7,525 nt of DNA from Candidatus Bathyarchaeota archaeon (lineage in GTDB: Archaea; Thermoproteota; Bathyarchaeia; Bathyarchaeales; Bathycorpusculaceae), in NCBI GenBank assembly GCA_030627225.1, contig DAOUSM010000038.1, forward strand, positions 1 to 7,525. Direction: 5' to 3'. Positions 1 through 7,206 of the stretch are shown piece by piece. Each line of letters begins with the position of its first letter. The first letter of the stretch is position 1. Under the pieces are notes generated by a model. The model was not told where the DNA came from and did not search any database. It saw only the letters and a list, made by a program, of their open reading frames with translations. Both the position numbers and the translations under genes were made by a program.

Positions 1-1
1 A

Positions 2-724
2 CAATTGTATAAGGAAGAGCTTGTCAAGAGCTTCGAGAAAGTCTTCGAGATAGGACCTTTTTTCAGGGCTGAAGAGTCACATACAAGACGTCATCTAAGC
101 GAATTCGTGTCAATAGATATTGAGCAAGCATTTGCCACAGCTGAGGATGTAATGCGATTACTTGAACAACTGATGCAATACGTTTGCAAAGATGTCGATG
201 AAAAATGCCAAAGAGAGCTGGCAACGCTGAAACACAGCATAGAAGTGCCAGAAACACCCTTTAAACGCCTAAGATATGATGATGTGCTACATGACTTAAG
301 GCGTGAAAGGATAGAAATTCCATGGGGCGAAGACATACCGACACCAGCTTTAAGAACATTAGGCAAAGTCCACCCATACTTCTACTTCATAACCGACTGG
401 CCAACCCGTTCAAAAGCGTTCTACATAAAACCACGGGAAGACAATCCAGAGCTATGCGAAGGCTTCGACCTCATGTGGCGTTGGATAGAATTAGCCTCAG
501 GCGGTACAAGAATAGCATCTAAAGAACTTCTGATAAAAAGGTTGAAAGAGAAGGGCCTAAAACCAGAATCCTTCAAATATCACTTACAAGCGTTTGATTA
601 TGGTATGCCGCCTCATGCTGGATGGGCTATAGGTTTAGAAAGACTAACAATGATGCTGACTGGAAAAAAGAACATAAGAGAAGTGACGCTTTATCCAAGA
701 GACAAATTCAGGCTTACACCATAA
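2..724 (+). CDS. aspS: Aspartyl-tRNA synthetase, C-terminal part (5' end outside window)
   Basis: Cytoplasmic class IIb aminoacyl-tRNA synthetase that charges tRNA(Asp), and possibly tRNA(Asn), with aspartate. About 240 C-terminal residues are visible; the frame is open to the left edge, so the in-frame TTG at base 5 is an internal leucine. The fragment opens with QLYKEE, the remainder of the archaeal SPQLYKQ-type motif. Class II motif 2 follows (FEIGPFFRAEES, residues 15-26), then FDLMWRWIELASGGTRI (155-171) and motif 3 with its ATP-binding arginine (GWAIGLERLTMM, 207-218). It ends in the typical YPRDKFRLTP. The family is about 430 residues, so the anticodon-binding OB domain and the start of the catalytic domain are missing. 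Discriminating and non-discriminating forms cannot be separated from this part. The gene ends in TAA, 162 bases before purF; no strong terminator follows. Confidence 0.95.
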   Translation, partial: QLYKEELVKSFEKVFEIGPFFRAEESHTRRHLSEFVSIDIEQAFATAEDVMRLLEQLMQYVCKDVDEKCQRELATLKHSIEVPETPFKRLRYDDVLHDLRRERIEIPWGEDIPTPALRTLGKVHPYFYFITDWPTRSKAFYIKPREDNPELCEGFDLMWRWIELASGGTRIASKELLIKRLKEKGLKPESFKYHLQAFDYGMPPHAGWAIGLERLTMMLTGKKNIREVTLYPRDKFRLTP

Positions 725-846
725 AATTTTCAAGAACCGAAAAATCAGACCTCCTATAGATTTTAAGGCTAATGATAACCCTAAGCCAGTAGAATAGCCA
801 ACCATATAGTTTCGTAGGGGGTTAACATGCTTTTTAGTCAAAGGTG
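725..846. other. Intergenic stretch between aspS and the purF promoter
   Basis: AT-rich spacer with no convincing gene. There is a short T run just after the aspS stop (727-730) and another at 831-835, either of which could be a weak archaeal T-tract terminator, but neither is convincing. I looked for tRNA arms, C/D box motifs and long inverted repeats and found only a 4-base GGCT/AGCC pairing, which is chance level. Confidence 0.5.
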
Positions 847-854
847 TTATAAAA
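847..854 (+). promoter_or_regulatory. Archaeal TATA box (TTATAAAA) for purF
   Basis: TTATAAAA is centred about 36 bases before the purF ATG and preceded by a purine-rich CAAAGG that could serve as a BRE. Archaeal transcription normally starts about 22-27 bases after the TATA centre, which would give a leader of roughly 10 bases. No Shine-Dalgarno sequence is visible just before the ATG (TTCCCAACC), which agrees with a leaderless or near-leaderless mRNA. Confidence 0.55.
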
Positions 855-886
855 GTTGATAAATAGCTGTCTTCTTATTCCCAACC

Positions 887-2392
887 ATGGGAGAGCAGTT
901 AAAAATCGCGTGCGGAGTATTCGGTGCAATAAATTTCCAAAAACAGCCCATATTCCCCTACATATACTGGGGTTTAAGAGCCCAAAACCATAGGGGTCAC
1001 CAATCCCACGGTTTCCTCACATACAATAATGGAAAATTTCACGTTCACAGAAGCCTAGACCTCGTGCCAAAAATAAAAACAAACGCAATCCAACAATGGT
1101 TTGGACGCCTACCCGGACATATAGGCATCGGAAACGTTAGATACACAACCTCTGGAAAAACAGATGAAAAATCATTGATAAAAGGTACACAACCAGTCAC
1201 AGCTTCAAAAAACGGGTTTAAACTGGCTGTTTCCTTCAATGGCAACGTTGTCAACACATTTCAGCTTAAAAAAGAGATAAACAAAGAATTTCCAAGATTC
1301 TCATACGAATGCGATGCAGATCTAATCTGTCACAAACTCTTAATAGAGTTAACAAAAGGTAAAGATTTAGCCTTAGCCGTTAAGGCGTGCATGCAAGAAA
1401 TCGAAGGGGCCTTCTCAGTGGCCGGCATAACAAAAGAAGGCGAATTCTTCGCCTTCAAAGACCCGTATGGAATAAGACCGCTATGTTCTGGCCACAGCGA
1501 AGACCGCTCCATTTATGCCTTCTCATCAGAAACCGTTGGCCTAGACATAAATGGCCTTGAAAGGGATTTTGAACTTGAACCCGGCGAACTCGTTACAGTC
1601 TCAAGGGATGGATTTGAAAGGGAAAAAATCGTAAAAGGTGAGCGTAGGGCCTTCTGTGCCTTTGAATTCGCATATTTCGCGAGACCAGACTCCCGCTTCG
1701 ACGAAAGACATGTTTACGAAATCCGAGAAGAATTTGGGAGGAACCTTGTCAGGGAGAATCGAGACATCGTTAAGGACGCAGATTTGATTCTTTCAGTTCC
1801 TGAAACAGGCGACGACTCAGCATTGGGGGTTCATGAAGAATCTGGATTGAGATGGGAGCGGGCCTCACGGAGACATCGCTACGTGACTGAAAGGGCTTTC
1901 ATTCTGCTCAATAGGGAACGCTATTCCACAATAGACAAGAAAATCAACATCTTAGCATCCCAAGTAAAGGGAAAACGAATCATAGTGACTGAAGACAGCA
2001 TAGTCAGAGGAGATACAACAAAAGTCATAGTGAAAAAACTTCGCAAAATGGGAGCAAAAAAGGTATACTTATTCATAACTTTTCCACGCATAATCGGTCC
2101 ATGCTTCTACGGAATTGACATGGCAACATACGGCCAACTAATAGGCTCAAAACACAGCCCAAAAGAAATAGCAAAAATCATAGGCGCAGACGCTGTACGA
2201 TACCAGTCAATAGAAGGCTTCATAAAAGCAACAGGTCTCAGCCGAGACCAGCTGTGCTTAGGATGCATAACATGCAAATACCCAACATCACTAGCCCAAA
2301 AAATAGCCGATGAAATGAAGAAAAGATTCCTAGAAGGATATGAGGAAACGGGAAGACTTTACGAGATATCAGAAGCCGTCGAAAAAGCATAG
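887..2392 (+). CDS. purF: Amidophosphoribosyltransferase (PurF), divergent archaeal form
   Basis: First committed step of purine synthesis: PRPP + glutamine + water give 5-phosphoribosylamine, glutamate and pyrophosphate. The 501-residue protein has an N-terminal Ntn glutaminase domain (about 9-240) and a C-terminal type I phosphoribosyltransferase domain (about 255-460). The likely nucleophile is Cys9 in CGVFG, so the first 8 residues should be a propeptide removed by self-processing; the ATG is the only suitable start. Other glutaminase landmarks are NVRYTTSG (83-90), NGN (118-120) and the acidic CDAD (142-145). The PRPP loop is TEDSIVRGDTT (368-378). Cys257, Cys406, Cys457 and Cys460 align with the four [4Fe-4S] ligands of the Bacillus-type enzyme, with a further Cys at 463. 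Unusual changes: HRGHQSHG where HRGQE(S/G)AG is usual, RYVTERAFI for RYVGRTFI, VPETGDDSALG for VPDSG.SAA.G, and RGD for RGT in the phosphate loop. purD follows after 51 bases. The family call is firm; the exact substrate is inferred. Confidence 0.9.
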   Translation: MGEQLKIACGVFGAINFQKQPIFPYIYWGLRAQNHRGHQSHGFLTYNNGKFHVHRSLDLVPKIKTNAIQQWFGRLPGHIGIGNVRYTTSGKTDEKSLIKGTQPVTASKNGFKLAVSFNGNVVNTFQLKKEINKEFPRFSYECDADLICHKLLIELTKGKDLALAVKACMQEIEGAFSVAGITKEGEFFAFKDPYGIRPLCSGHSEDRSIYAFSSETVGLDINGLERDFELEPGELVTVSRDGFEREKIVKGERRAFCAFEFAYFARPDSRFDERHVYEIREEFGRNLVRENRDIVKDADLILSVPETGDDSALGVHEESGLRWERASRRHRYVTERAFILLNRERYSTIDKKINILASQVKGKRIIVTEDSIVRGDTTKVIVKKLRKMGAKKVYLFITFPRIIGPCFYGIDMATYGQLIGSKHSPKEIAKIIGADAVRYQSIEGFIKATGLSRDQLCLGCITCKYPTSLAQKIADEMKKRFLEGYEETGRLYEISEAVEKA

Positions 2393-2443
2393 TGGCAAAA
2401 TAAATTAGGATTATGTTTATTCTTGTAATTTGATGGGTTGATC
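2393..2443 (+). promoter_or_regulatory. purF-purD spacer with possible weak promoter and ribosome-binding site
   Basis: This AT-rich gap contains AAAATAAATT (2397-2406) and TTATGTTTAT (2411-2420), either of which could be a weak TATA box for the purD operon. Neither matches the archaeal consensus as well as the boxes at 847 and 7207. GGGTTGATC directly before the purD ATG partly matches the archaeal Shine-Dalgarno GGTGATC. purD could equally be transcribed by read-through from purF. Confidence 0.3.
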
Positions 2444-3856
2444 ATGGAGAAAGTAGGCATATTAGTCGTTTCCTATGGTGCAAGAGCCGTCGCTATGGTT
2501 GACGCTTTCACACGAAGCCTAAACTATGATGTAGAAATTTATGTTGCTGATAAACAGCGAAACCCCTTCAACGTGAAAAAAGCAGTCAAACATGTTGTCA
2601 TACCAGACTTAAACGTGGACGCAATCTGCCAATTCGCAGAAACAAACAAAGATAAAATAGACTTCGGCATAGTTGGTCCAGAAAAACCAATAATAAACGG
2701 TGTACGCGATCTTGTTGAAAAGCGAACCGGCATATCACTGATTTGTCCAAAAAAGGAATATGCAATAGAAGCAAGCAAGGTCCAGCAAAGACTCCTATTC
2801 CAAAAAATCGTGCCAGAAGTAAACCCACGCTTTAAAATCTTCAATCCAAAAGAGTATAAAACCTTGGATTATGCGAAAAAAGCTGTTTACAGTTGGCTTG
2901 ACGAACTTGACAATAAAGCGGTTGTTAAACCAGACAAACCGGCAGCCGGAAAAGGCGTAGGCGTCTGGGGAGACCATTTTACAACCCGCGAACAACTCTT
3001 CGAACATTTCACGGCGAACTTCCAATACGGGCCAGTCATAATTGAAGAGAAAATTGAAGGCGAAGAATCCAGTTTTCAAACCTTCTGCGACGGGAAGCAC
3101 CTCGTACCCTTGCCAGAAACAAGAGACTACAAAAGAGCCTTTGACAACGATAAGGGACCAAACACAGGGGGCATGGGCTCATACAAAGATGTTGGCGATG
3201 TGTTACCTTTCATGGCAAATGTGGATAGGGCAAAAGAGATAGAAATTGTCAACAAAGTTTTTGAGAAATGGAAAGCAGCAGATAATGAAGGTTTACGGGG
3301 CATACCTTTCTACGTGGCTTTCATCCATACGGACAAAGGACCAAAAATTCTTGAAAACAACAGCAGACCAGGAGACCCAGAAATACAAAATATCGTACCA
3401 ATCCTGAAAGAGGATTTCGTTGATGTCTGCTTCAAAATCCTAGAAGGAAACCTAACACACATTGAACTGGAAAAGGCTGCAACCGTTGTAACCTATAAGG
3501 TTCCACCAAACTATGGTGGATACGCAAACACTTTTCCAAATCTCGTAAAAAAATATGAAATAGGCAAGCCAGTTGACCTAACAAAGGCTTACGAGCTAAC
3601 TAAGAAACATGGTGAAAGAATCCGTGTTTATCCAGCATCCATGGAAGTGCGCAACAGCGAAACCTATGCGCTCAAGTCCAGAGCGGTATGCGTAGTAGGC
3701 ATAGGAGAAGACATTGAAACAGCGCGGCAGGTCTCTTTGGAAGGTATAAAGGCAATTAAAGGCGGTGCCTTGTGGCATAGGACAGACATAGCCTCAAAAC
3801 AGCATATAGAAAAGAGCATAAGACACATGGAGGAGTTAAGGCGGCGTAAACAGTGA
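2444..3856 (+). CDS. purD: Phosphoribosylamine-glycine ligase (PurD, GAR synthetase), divergent N-terminus
   Basis: ATP-dependent ligation of glycine to 5-phosphoribosylamine, giving GAR, the step after PurF. I chose the ATG at 2444 over the in-frame TTG at 2438 because ATG is stronger and a partial Shine-Dalgarno precedes it. The 470 residues exceed the usual 420-430. ATP-grasp features are clear: VVKPDKPAAGKGVGVW (160-175), IIEEKIEGEESSF (199-211), the PurD signature DYKRAFDNDKGPNTGGMG (228-245), and metal-binding ENNSRPGDPE (304-313), with Glu304 and Asn306. Upstream, IVGPE (76-80) and EASK (109-112) match the family. The N-terminal loop, normally GSGGREHAL and thought to hold the substrate phosphate, is instead SYGARAVAM (10-18), and the usual PGN.G motif is replaced by DKQRNPFN (36-43). 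The C-terminal domain is extended and ends in a charged helix. Its last codon overlaps the next gene by 4 bases. Confidence 0.9.
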   Translation: MEKVGILVVSYGARAVAMVDAFTRSLNYDVEIYVADKQRNPFNVKKAVKHVVIPDLNVDAICQFAETNKDKIDFGIVGPEKPIINGVRDLVEKRTGISLICPKKEYAIEASKVQQRLLFQKIVPEVNPRFKIFNPKEYKTLDYAKKAVYSWLDELDNKAVVKPDKPAAGKGVGVWGDHFTTREQLFEHFTANFQYGPVIIEEKIEGEESSFQTFCDGKHLVPLPETRDYKRAFDNDKGPNTGGMGSYKDVGDVLPFMANVDRAKEIEIVNKVFEKWKAADNEGLRGIPFYVAFIHTDKGPKILENNSRPGDPEIQNIVPILKEDFVDVCFKILEGNLTHIELEKAATVVTYKVPPNYGGYANTFPNLVKKYEIGKPVDLTKAYELTKKHGERIRVYPASMEVRNSETYALKSRAVCVVGIGEDIETARQVSLEGIKAIKGGALWHRTDIASKQHIEKSIRHMEELRRRKQ

Positions 3857-4935
3857 AAAGAGTCTTTATCTCCGACTGTGAAGGCCCAATTTCCAAAAAC
3901 GACAACGCCTTTGAGATAACATCCCATTTCATTCCAAATGGAGCCAAAATCTTCACTGTCATAAGCGGATATGATGACGTGCTTGCATATGTTTTAAAAA
4001 GGCCAGGCTACAAGGCTGGCGACACCTTAAAGCTTATCATACCCTTTCTAAAGGCTTATGGTCTTACAGACCAAAAAATGCAGGAGTTTTCAGCTCAAAG
4101 CCTTGTTTTAATCCCAAACATAAGGAATACGTTACACCATGTAAGAGGTATCGCTCATGCCTTTATTGTTAGCACAAGCTACGAGCACTACATAAAAGCC
4201 CTATGCCAAGCCCTAAACTTTCCATTTGAAAACACTTATTGCACGGGAGTCAGCATTGACAAGTACAGCGTAACCGAAGACGAGAAAGCTAGGCTAATGG
4301 CACTTGCAAGAGAAATCTCGCAAATGCATATAATCGAAATTCCTCCAGAGGCAAAATCCCTAACGGACTTTCCAGAAAAACAGAGAAAAACAATCCAACG
4401 GCTGGATGAGATTTTCTGGAGGGAAATAGCAAACTTGGAGTCTGGGAAAATCTTCCGTGAAGTTAATCCCATAGGCGGTAGAGAAAAGGCTGATGCCGTG
4501 AGGGATGTAGCTAAACGGGTGAGCATCGATTTAGCAGATGTCATATATGTGGGCGACAGCATAACAGACGTGGAAGCCTTCAGACTGGTGAAAGAAAATG
4601 GCGGTTTAACTGTCTCATTTAACGGCAACCAATACGCCGTAAAAAGCGCTGAGGTTGCAGTTTTGTCTGAAAACAGCATCGTAACAGCGATAGTTGCAGA
4701 TGCTTTCTGCAGATTCGGAAAACAAGAAACTTTAAGCATGGTGGAAAACTGGAACCGTGAAGCACTGGAGAAAAGCTCTGTTAGCCAAACTTTGCTTAAA
4801 CGCCTTTTCGAGTTATATCCAAGAGAGTTGCCCAAAGTTAAAATAATAACAAATGAAAATATGGAAGTTCTGGCAAAGGAAAGTAGCGAATTTAGAAAAA
4901 AGGTTAGGGGAGAAGCCATAGGGAGGCTAGGCTAA
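3853..4935 (+). CDS. HAD-family phosphatase-like protein, EhaR-like (COG4030 type)
   Basis: A 360-residue haloacid-dehalogenase superfamily protein resembling the archaeal proteins annotated as energy-converting hydrogenase A subunit R, a phosphoserine-phosphatase homologue of unknown substrate. HAD motif I is FISDCEGP with nucleophile Asp8 and an acidic Glu10 (DxE rather than DxD). Motif II is likely [10 protein letters not shown] with Ser107 or Thr108, motif III is Lys213 in [11 protein letters not shown], and motif IV is [12 protein letters not shown] with Asp235 and Asp239. All catalytic positions are present, so it should be an active phosphohydrolase. Long segments at about 16-95 and 135-205 are probable cap insertions, and about 110 mostly helical residues follow the core. 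It starts with GTG, overlapping the purD stop (GTGA); motif I at residue 8 fixes this start. GGAGGAG at 3829-3835 is rather far upstream, so translation is probably coupled to purD. No hydrogenase gene is visible nearby. The family call is from memory. Confidence 0.8.
   Translation: MKRVFISDCEGPISKNDNAFEITSHFIPNGAKIFTVISGYDDVLAYVLKRPGYKAGDTLKLIIPFLKAYGLTDQKMQEFSAQSLVLIPNIRNTLHHVRGIAHAFIVSTSYEHYIKALCQALNFPFENTYCTGVSIDKYSVTEDEKARLMALAREISQMHIIEIPPEAKSLTDFPEKQRKTIQRLDEIFWREIANLESGKIFREVNPIGGREKADAVRDVAKRVSIDLADVIYVGDSITDVEAFRLVKENGGLTVSFNGNQYAVKSAEVAVLSENSIVTAIVADAFCRFGKQETLSMVENWNREALEKSSVSQTLLKRLFELYPRELPKVKIITNENMEVLAKESSEFRKKVRGEAIGRLG
4921..4926 (+). promoter_or_regulatory. Shine-Dalgarno (GGGAGG) for ftr
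   Basis: GGGAGG lies 10 bases before the ftr ATG, inside the end of the upstream HAD gene. It is the clearest ribosome-binding site in the operon, and it supports the ATG at 4937. Confidence 0.55.
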
Positions 4936-4936
4936 A

Positions 4937-5848
4937 ATGGTTAAGAAAACCCAGATAGAAGACACATACGCAGAAGCCTTTGAAGGAATATACTCTCGGG
5001 TGATAGTTACTGCTGACGATGAAGAAACACTGCGAAAAGTAGCTGAAGACGCTACAGCCACACCATCCATAGTTATCGGCAGAATTGAAGGTGGAATAGA
5101 AAAATGGCTGAGTAGGAAAGAAACTCCAAACAAGCGTAAAGGCGTAATACTGCAGTTCTGGGGAGGAATAGACCCTAAAAAAACCTTCTCAGACTCTGTT
5201 AGGAAATTTGAAATTGAGCTTTCCTACAGAATCCGCCAAGACATCCTAGTTAAACCCTTCACAGCGGTTTTTGATGCCTTACCGGATGCTGAAGGAAAAA
5301 TGGATATGATGGAGCGTGTAGGTCACTGCGGAGACGGTTATGAATGGACGGAAAAGCGTTATGGTCGCGATGTAATTGTTGTGCCTATAATGGTTCCAGA
5401 CTTCATAATTGAACGTTATTTAGGCTATGCTCATGGAGTTATGGGTGCAAACTTCTGGATAATGTGCAAAACAAAAGAGACAGTGAAAAAAGCTGGTGAA
5501 AAAGCCCTACAAGCAATAAACGAAATCGAAGGGGTAATAACACCCTTTGATGTTTGCTCAGCTGGCTCAAAACCAGAAACACGATATCCATGGATAGGGC
5601 CAACAACAAATCATCCATACTGTCCATCATTAAGACGAAAATTAGGCGAAAGTTCAAAGGTGCCGAAGAACGTCAACCATATTCCAGAGATAGTAATCAA
5701 CGGGGTTTCGATGCAAGCGGTGAAAGAAGCCATGAAAGTCGGCATAGAAGCGGCCATAAGTGTTGACGGTGTTATGAAGATTTCAGCAGGCAATTATGGT
5801 GGAAAACTGGGCGACTACAAGATTTATTTGCGTGAGCTGTTTCCATGA
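4937..5848 (+). CDS. ftr: Formylmethanofuran:tetrahydromethanopterin formyltransferase
   Basis: Cytoplasmic enzyme (EC 2.3.1.101) that reversibly moves the formyl group from formylmethanofuran to N5 of tetrahydromethanopterin, the second step of the archaeal methyl branch from CO2. The 303 residues match the usual length of about 297. The start [11 protein letters not shown] (7-17) corresponds to the family's IEDTFAEAFE. Further landmarks are [11 protein letters not shown] (110-120), HCGDGYEW (130-137), [11 protein letters not shown] (166-176), EIVINGV with [13 protein letters not shown] (251-273), and the highly conserved [18 protein letters not shown] (281-298). No truncation or missing block is seen. 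The gene begins one base after the HAD stop and its stop overlaps the kinase start (ATGA), placing it in the middle of the purine-linked operon. Methylotrophic bacteria also have Ftr, but the promoters and neighbouring genes point to an archaeon. Confidence 0.93.
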   Translation: MVKKTQIEDTYAEAFEGIYSRVIVTADDEETLRKVAEDATATPSIVIGRIEGGIEKWLSRKETPNKRKGVILQFWGGIDPKKTFSDSVRKFEIELSYRIRQDILVKPFTAVFDALPDAEGKMDMMERVGHCGDGYEWTEKRYGRDVIVVPIMVPDFIIERYLGYAHGVMGANFWIMCKTKETVKKAGEKALQAINEIEGVITPFDVCSAGSKPETRYPWIGPTTNHPYCPSLRRKLGESSKVPKNVNHIPEIVINGVSMQAVKEAMKVGIEAAISVDGVMKISAGNYGGKLGDYKIYLRELFP

Positions 5849-6765
5849 CCCGTTTTGATGTCATAGGATTCGGCGCTCTAAACGTGGACAAACTCTTTAA
5901 AGTTAACAAAATAGCCAAGGCAGAGGAAGAAAGCTTTGTAATAGATTTTAAAGAAGCATGCGGAGGCTCAGCAGCCAACACCATGGTTGGCTTGGCAAGG
6001 CTTGGCTGCAAAGTGGGCTTTATTGGAAAAGTGGCTGATGATAGAGAGGGCAAAATGCTTCTTGAGGATTTTCACAGAGAGGGCGTAGATACAAACGGCA
6101 TAATTGTGGCAAAGCGCGGCAGAAGTGGGACAGCCATGGGTTTTGTGGATGAAAAAGGCGAACGAGCATTGTATGTAGACCCAGGCGTAAACGACACAAT
6201 AGAGTTCGGCGAAATAAACGTGAAATATGCCCTCAAAACTAAATTTCTACATTTAACATCTTTTGTTGGGGAAAAATCCTTCCAAACCCAGAAAAAACTT
6301 GTTGAAGTGCTTCCTGAAAACGTTAAAGTAAGTCTAGACATAGGAGAATTATACGCCAGAAAAGGGCTTGAAGCCTTAAAGCATATACTAAACAGAACTT
6401 TTGTTGTAATGCCTAATGCAAGGGAACTTCAAATCTTGTCGAAAAAAGCTGATTACAGAAAGAATGCGGAACTTCTACTCGAAAAAGGAGTAAAAATAGT
6501 TGCTGTTAAACTTGGCAGCAAAGGCTGCTATGTAACAGACGGGAAAGAAAGCCACTTGGTAAAAGCGTTTAAAGTGAAGGTTGTGGACACGACGGGTGCT
6601 GGCGACGCCTTTTGTGCTGGCTTCCTTTATGGTTTAATTTCTGGCAAAAGCCTTTGTGAATGTGGAAGACTGGGCAACTTTGTCGCTTCAAGATGCATAA
6701 TGAAAATGGGGGCGAGGACTGGACTGCCAAGACTTATAGAATTGACAAGCAGCAACTTGACATGA
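5845..6765 (+). CDS. PfkB/ribokinase-family sugar or nucleoside kinase
   Basis: A 306-residue kinase of the ribokinase fold, which phosphorylates a hydroxyl of a sugar, nucleoside or related substrate using a nucleotide phosphate donor. The start contains GFGALNVD (8-15), with the substrate-binding Asn/Asp. The first PfkB signature region is [15 protein letters not shown] (40-54). Later come NARE (191-194, the family N..E metal/phosphate motif), [10 protein letters not shown] (221-230) and the second signature [16 protein letters not shown] (248-263), in which Asp254 is the expected catalytic base and GAGD the anion hole. The core is complete. The ATG overlaps the ftr stop as ATGA, indicating translational coupling; it is the last gene of the operon. 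Sequence alone does not give the substrate. Ribokinase, adenosine/cytidine/inosine-type nucleoside kinase or a cofactor-related sugar kinase are all possible, and the purine and PRPP context makes a ribose-containing substrate attractive. Confidence 0.88.
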   Translation: MTRFDVIGFGALNVDKLFKVNKIAKAEEESFVIDFKEACGGSAANTMVGLARLGCKVGFIGKVADDREGKMLLEDFHREGVDTNGIIVAKRGRSGTAMGFVDEKGERALYVDPGVNDTIEFGEINVKYALKTKFLHLTSFVGEKSFQTQKKLVEVLPENVKVSLDIGELYARKGLEALKHILNRTFVVMPNARELQILSKKADYRKNAELLLEKGVKIVAVKLGSKGCYVTDGKESHLVKAFKVKVVDTTGAGDAFCAGFLYGLISGKSLCECGRLGNFVASRCIMKMGARTGLPRLIELTSSNLT

Positions 6766-6824
6766 CTATACGTGGCAAAGGGAAGTTGGTAAAATTCAAA
6801 TCATAGAAATGCGCCATATTCCCT
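6766..6824. other. Convergent intergenic gap
   Basis: This 59-base gap lies between the end of the plus-strand operon and the end of the minus-strand genes. No stem-loop or long T tract was seen on either strand. ATTTGAATTTT on the minus strand (6792-6802) is at best a weak T-rich stop signal. Confidence 0.5.
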
Positions 6825-7184
6825 CTAGTAGGTTTCTTCTTCAAATCTGCAAGGTTTAAAATCTAACTCTTTTTCTGGTACACCTAATGATTTACCGTAA
6901 TCTGTTGCCGGCATCCAAGTCTCTTTGTCAGGTGTTAAATAGAAGATTTTCTTAGGGAAGACCACAATTAATTTTTCCTTTCGATAAAAATGAGCGTAAT
7001 AAGTGGGTTCTGTGACTAGGCTTTTTTGAACTAGTCCAACTACTTCGTCTATTTTGTTTTCGTTAACGCCAACTCGGAGCAGAGTCCATTCTCTAGCCTT
7101 TTTCTGTCCAAGAATTTCCATTCTGTCCAGAACTGATTGGTCTTTCAAGCCTTCCTTAATTATTATGCCGTGATATTCACTCAT
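6825..7184 (-). CDS. Conserved uncharacterised small protein, 119 residues
   Basis: Unknown function. The protein is soluble, with no signal peptide, membrane helix, metal-binding cysteine pattern or recognisable catalytic motif. It opens with YHGIIIKEGLKDQSVL, has a middle section YYAHFYRKEKLIVVFPKKIF, and ends near DYGKSLGVPEKELDF. I recall this pattern (YHG.IIEESL, W...F....K..VIFP.K.F, YG.SLGIPE.Q.DF) from a family of hypothetical proteins spread through archaea and bacteria, so it is probably a real conserved gene and not a chance frame. The predicted mix of strand and helix suggests a small alpha/beta domain. The ATG is well placed behind a strong TATA box. It lies 36 bases after purQ on the same strand, but its own promoter means it need not share the purQ transcript. 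The family recall is from memory and unverified. Confidence 0.8.
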   Translation of the reverse strand: MSEYHGIIIKEGLKDQSVLDRMEILGQKKAREWTLLRVGVNENKIDEVVGLVQKSLVTEPTYYAHFYRKEKLIVVFPKKIFYLTPDKETWMPATDYGKSLGVPEKELDFKPCRFEEETY

Positions 7185-7206
7185 AAAAGTTAATTTGAAT
7201 TTTCGG

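Noticed and set aside
644..841. 65-codon minus-strand frame across the aspS end and the aspS-purF spacer
   Set aside because: Half of it overlaps the conserved aspS C-terminus, the product has no family features, and no promoter or ribosome-binding site precedes its start.
725..886. Possible tRNA or C/D box RNA in the aspS-purF spacer
   Set aside because: There is no T-arm or acceptor stem pairing, and the AATGATAA sequence does not match box C with a suitably placed CTGA box D.
1795..1900. Possible frameshift in purF around the unusual VPETGDDSALG to RRHRYVTER section
   Set aside because: The section aligns to canonical PurF without gaps (VP..., E.SG, RYV.R.FI in the right spacing), so it is substitution, not a reading-frame error.
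2438..2443. TTG start for purD, giving two extra residues
   Set aside because: The ATG at 2444 is a stronger start and GGGTTGATC immediately precedes it; the extra Met-Ile adds nothing to the domain.
4236..4919. Long open frame (227 codons) on the minus strand
   Set aside because: It lies wholly inside the EhaR-like HAD gene, whose frame carries complete HAD motifs. The antisense product is serine- and leucine-rich with no recognisable domain, as expected for a shadow frame.
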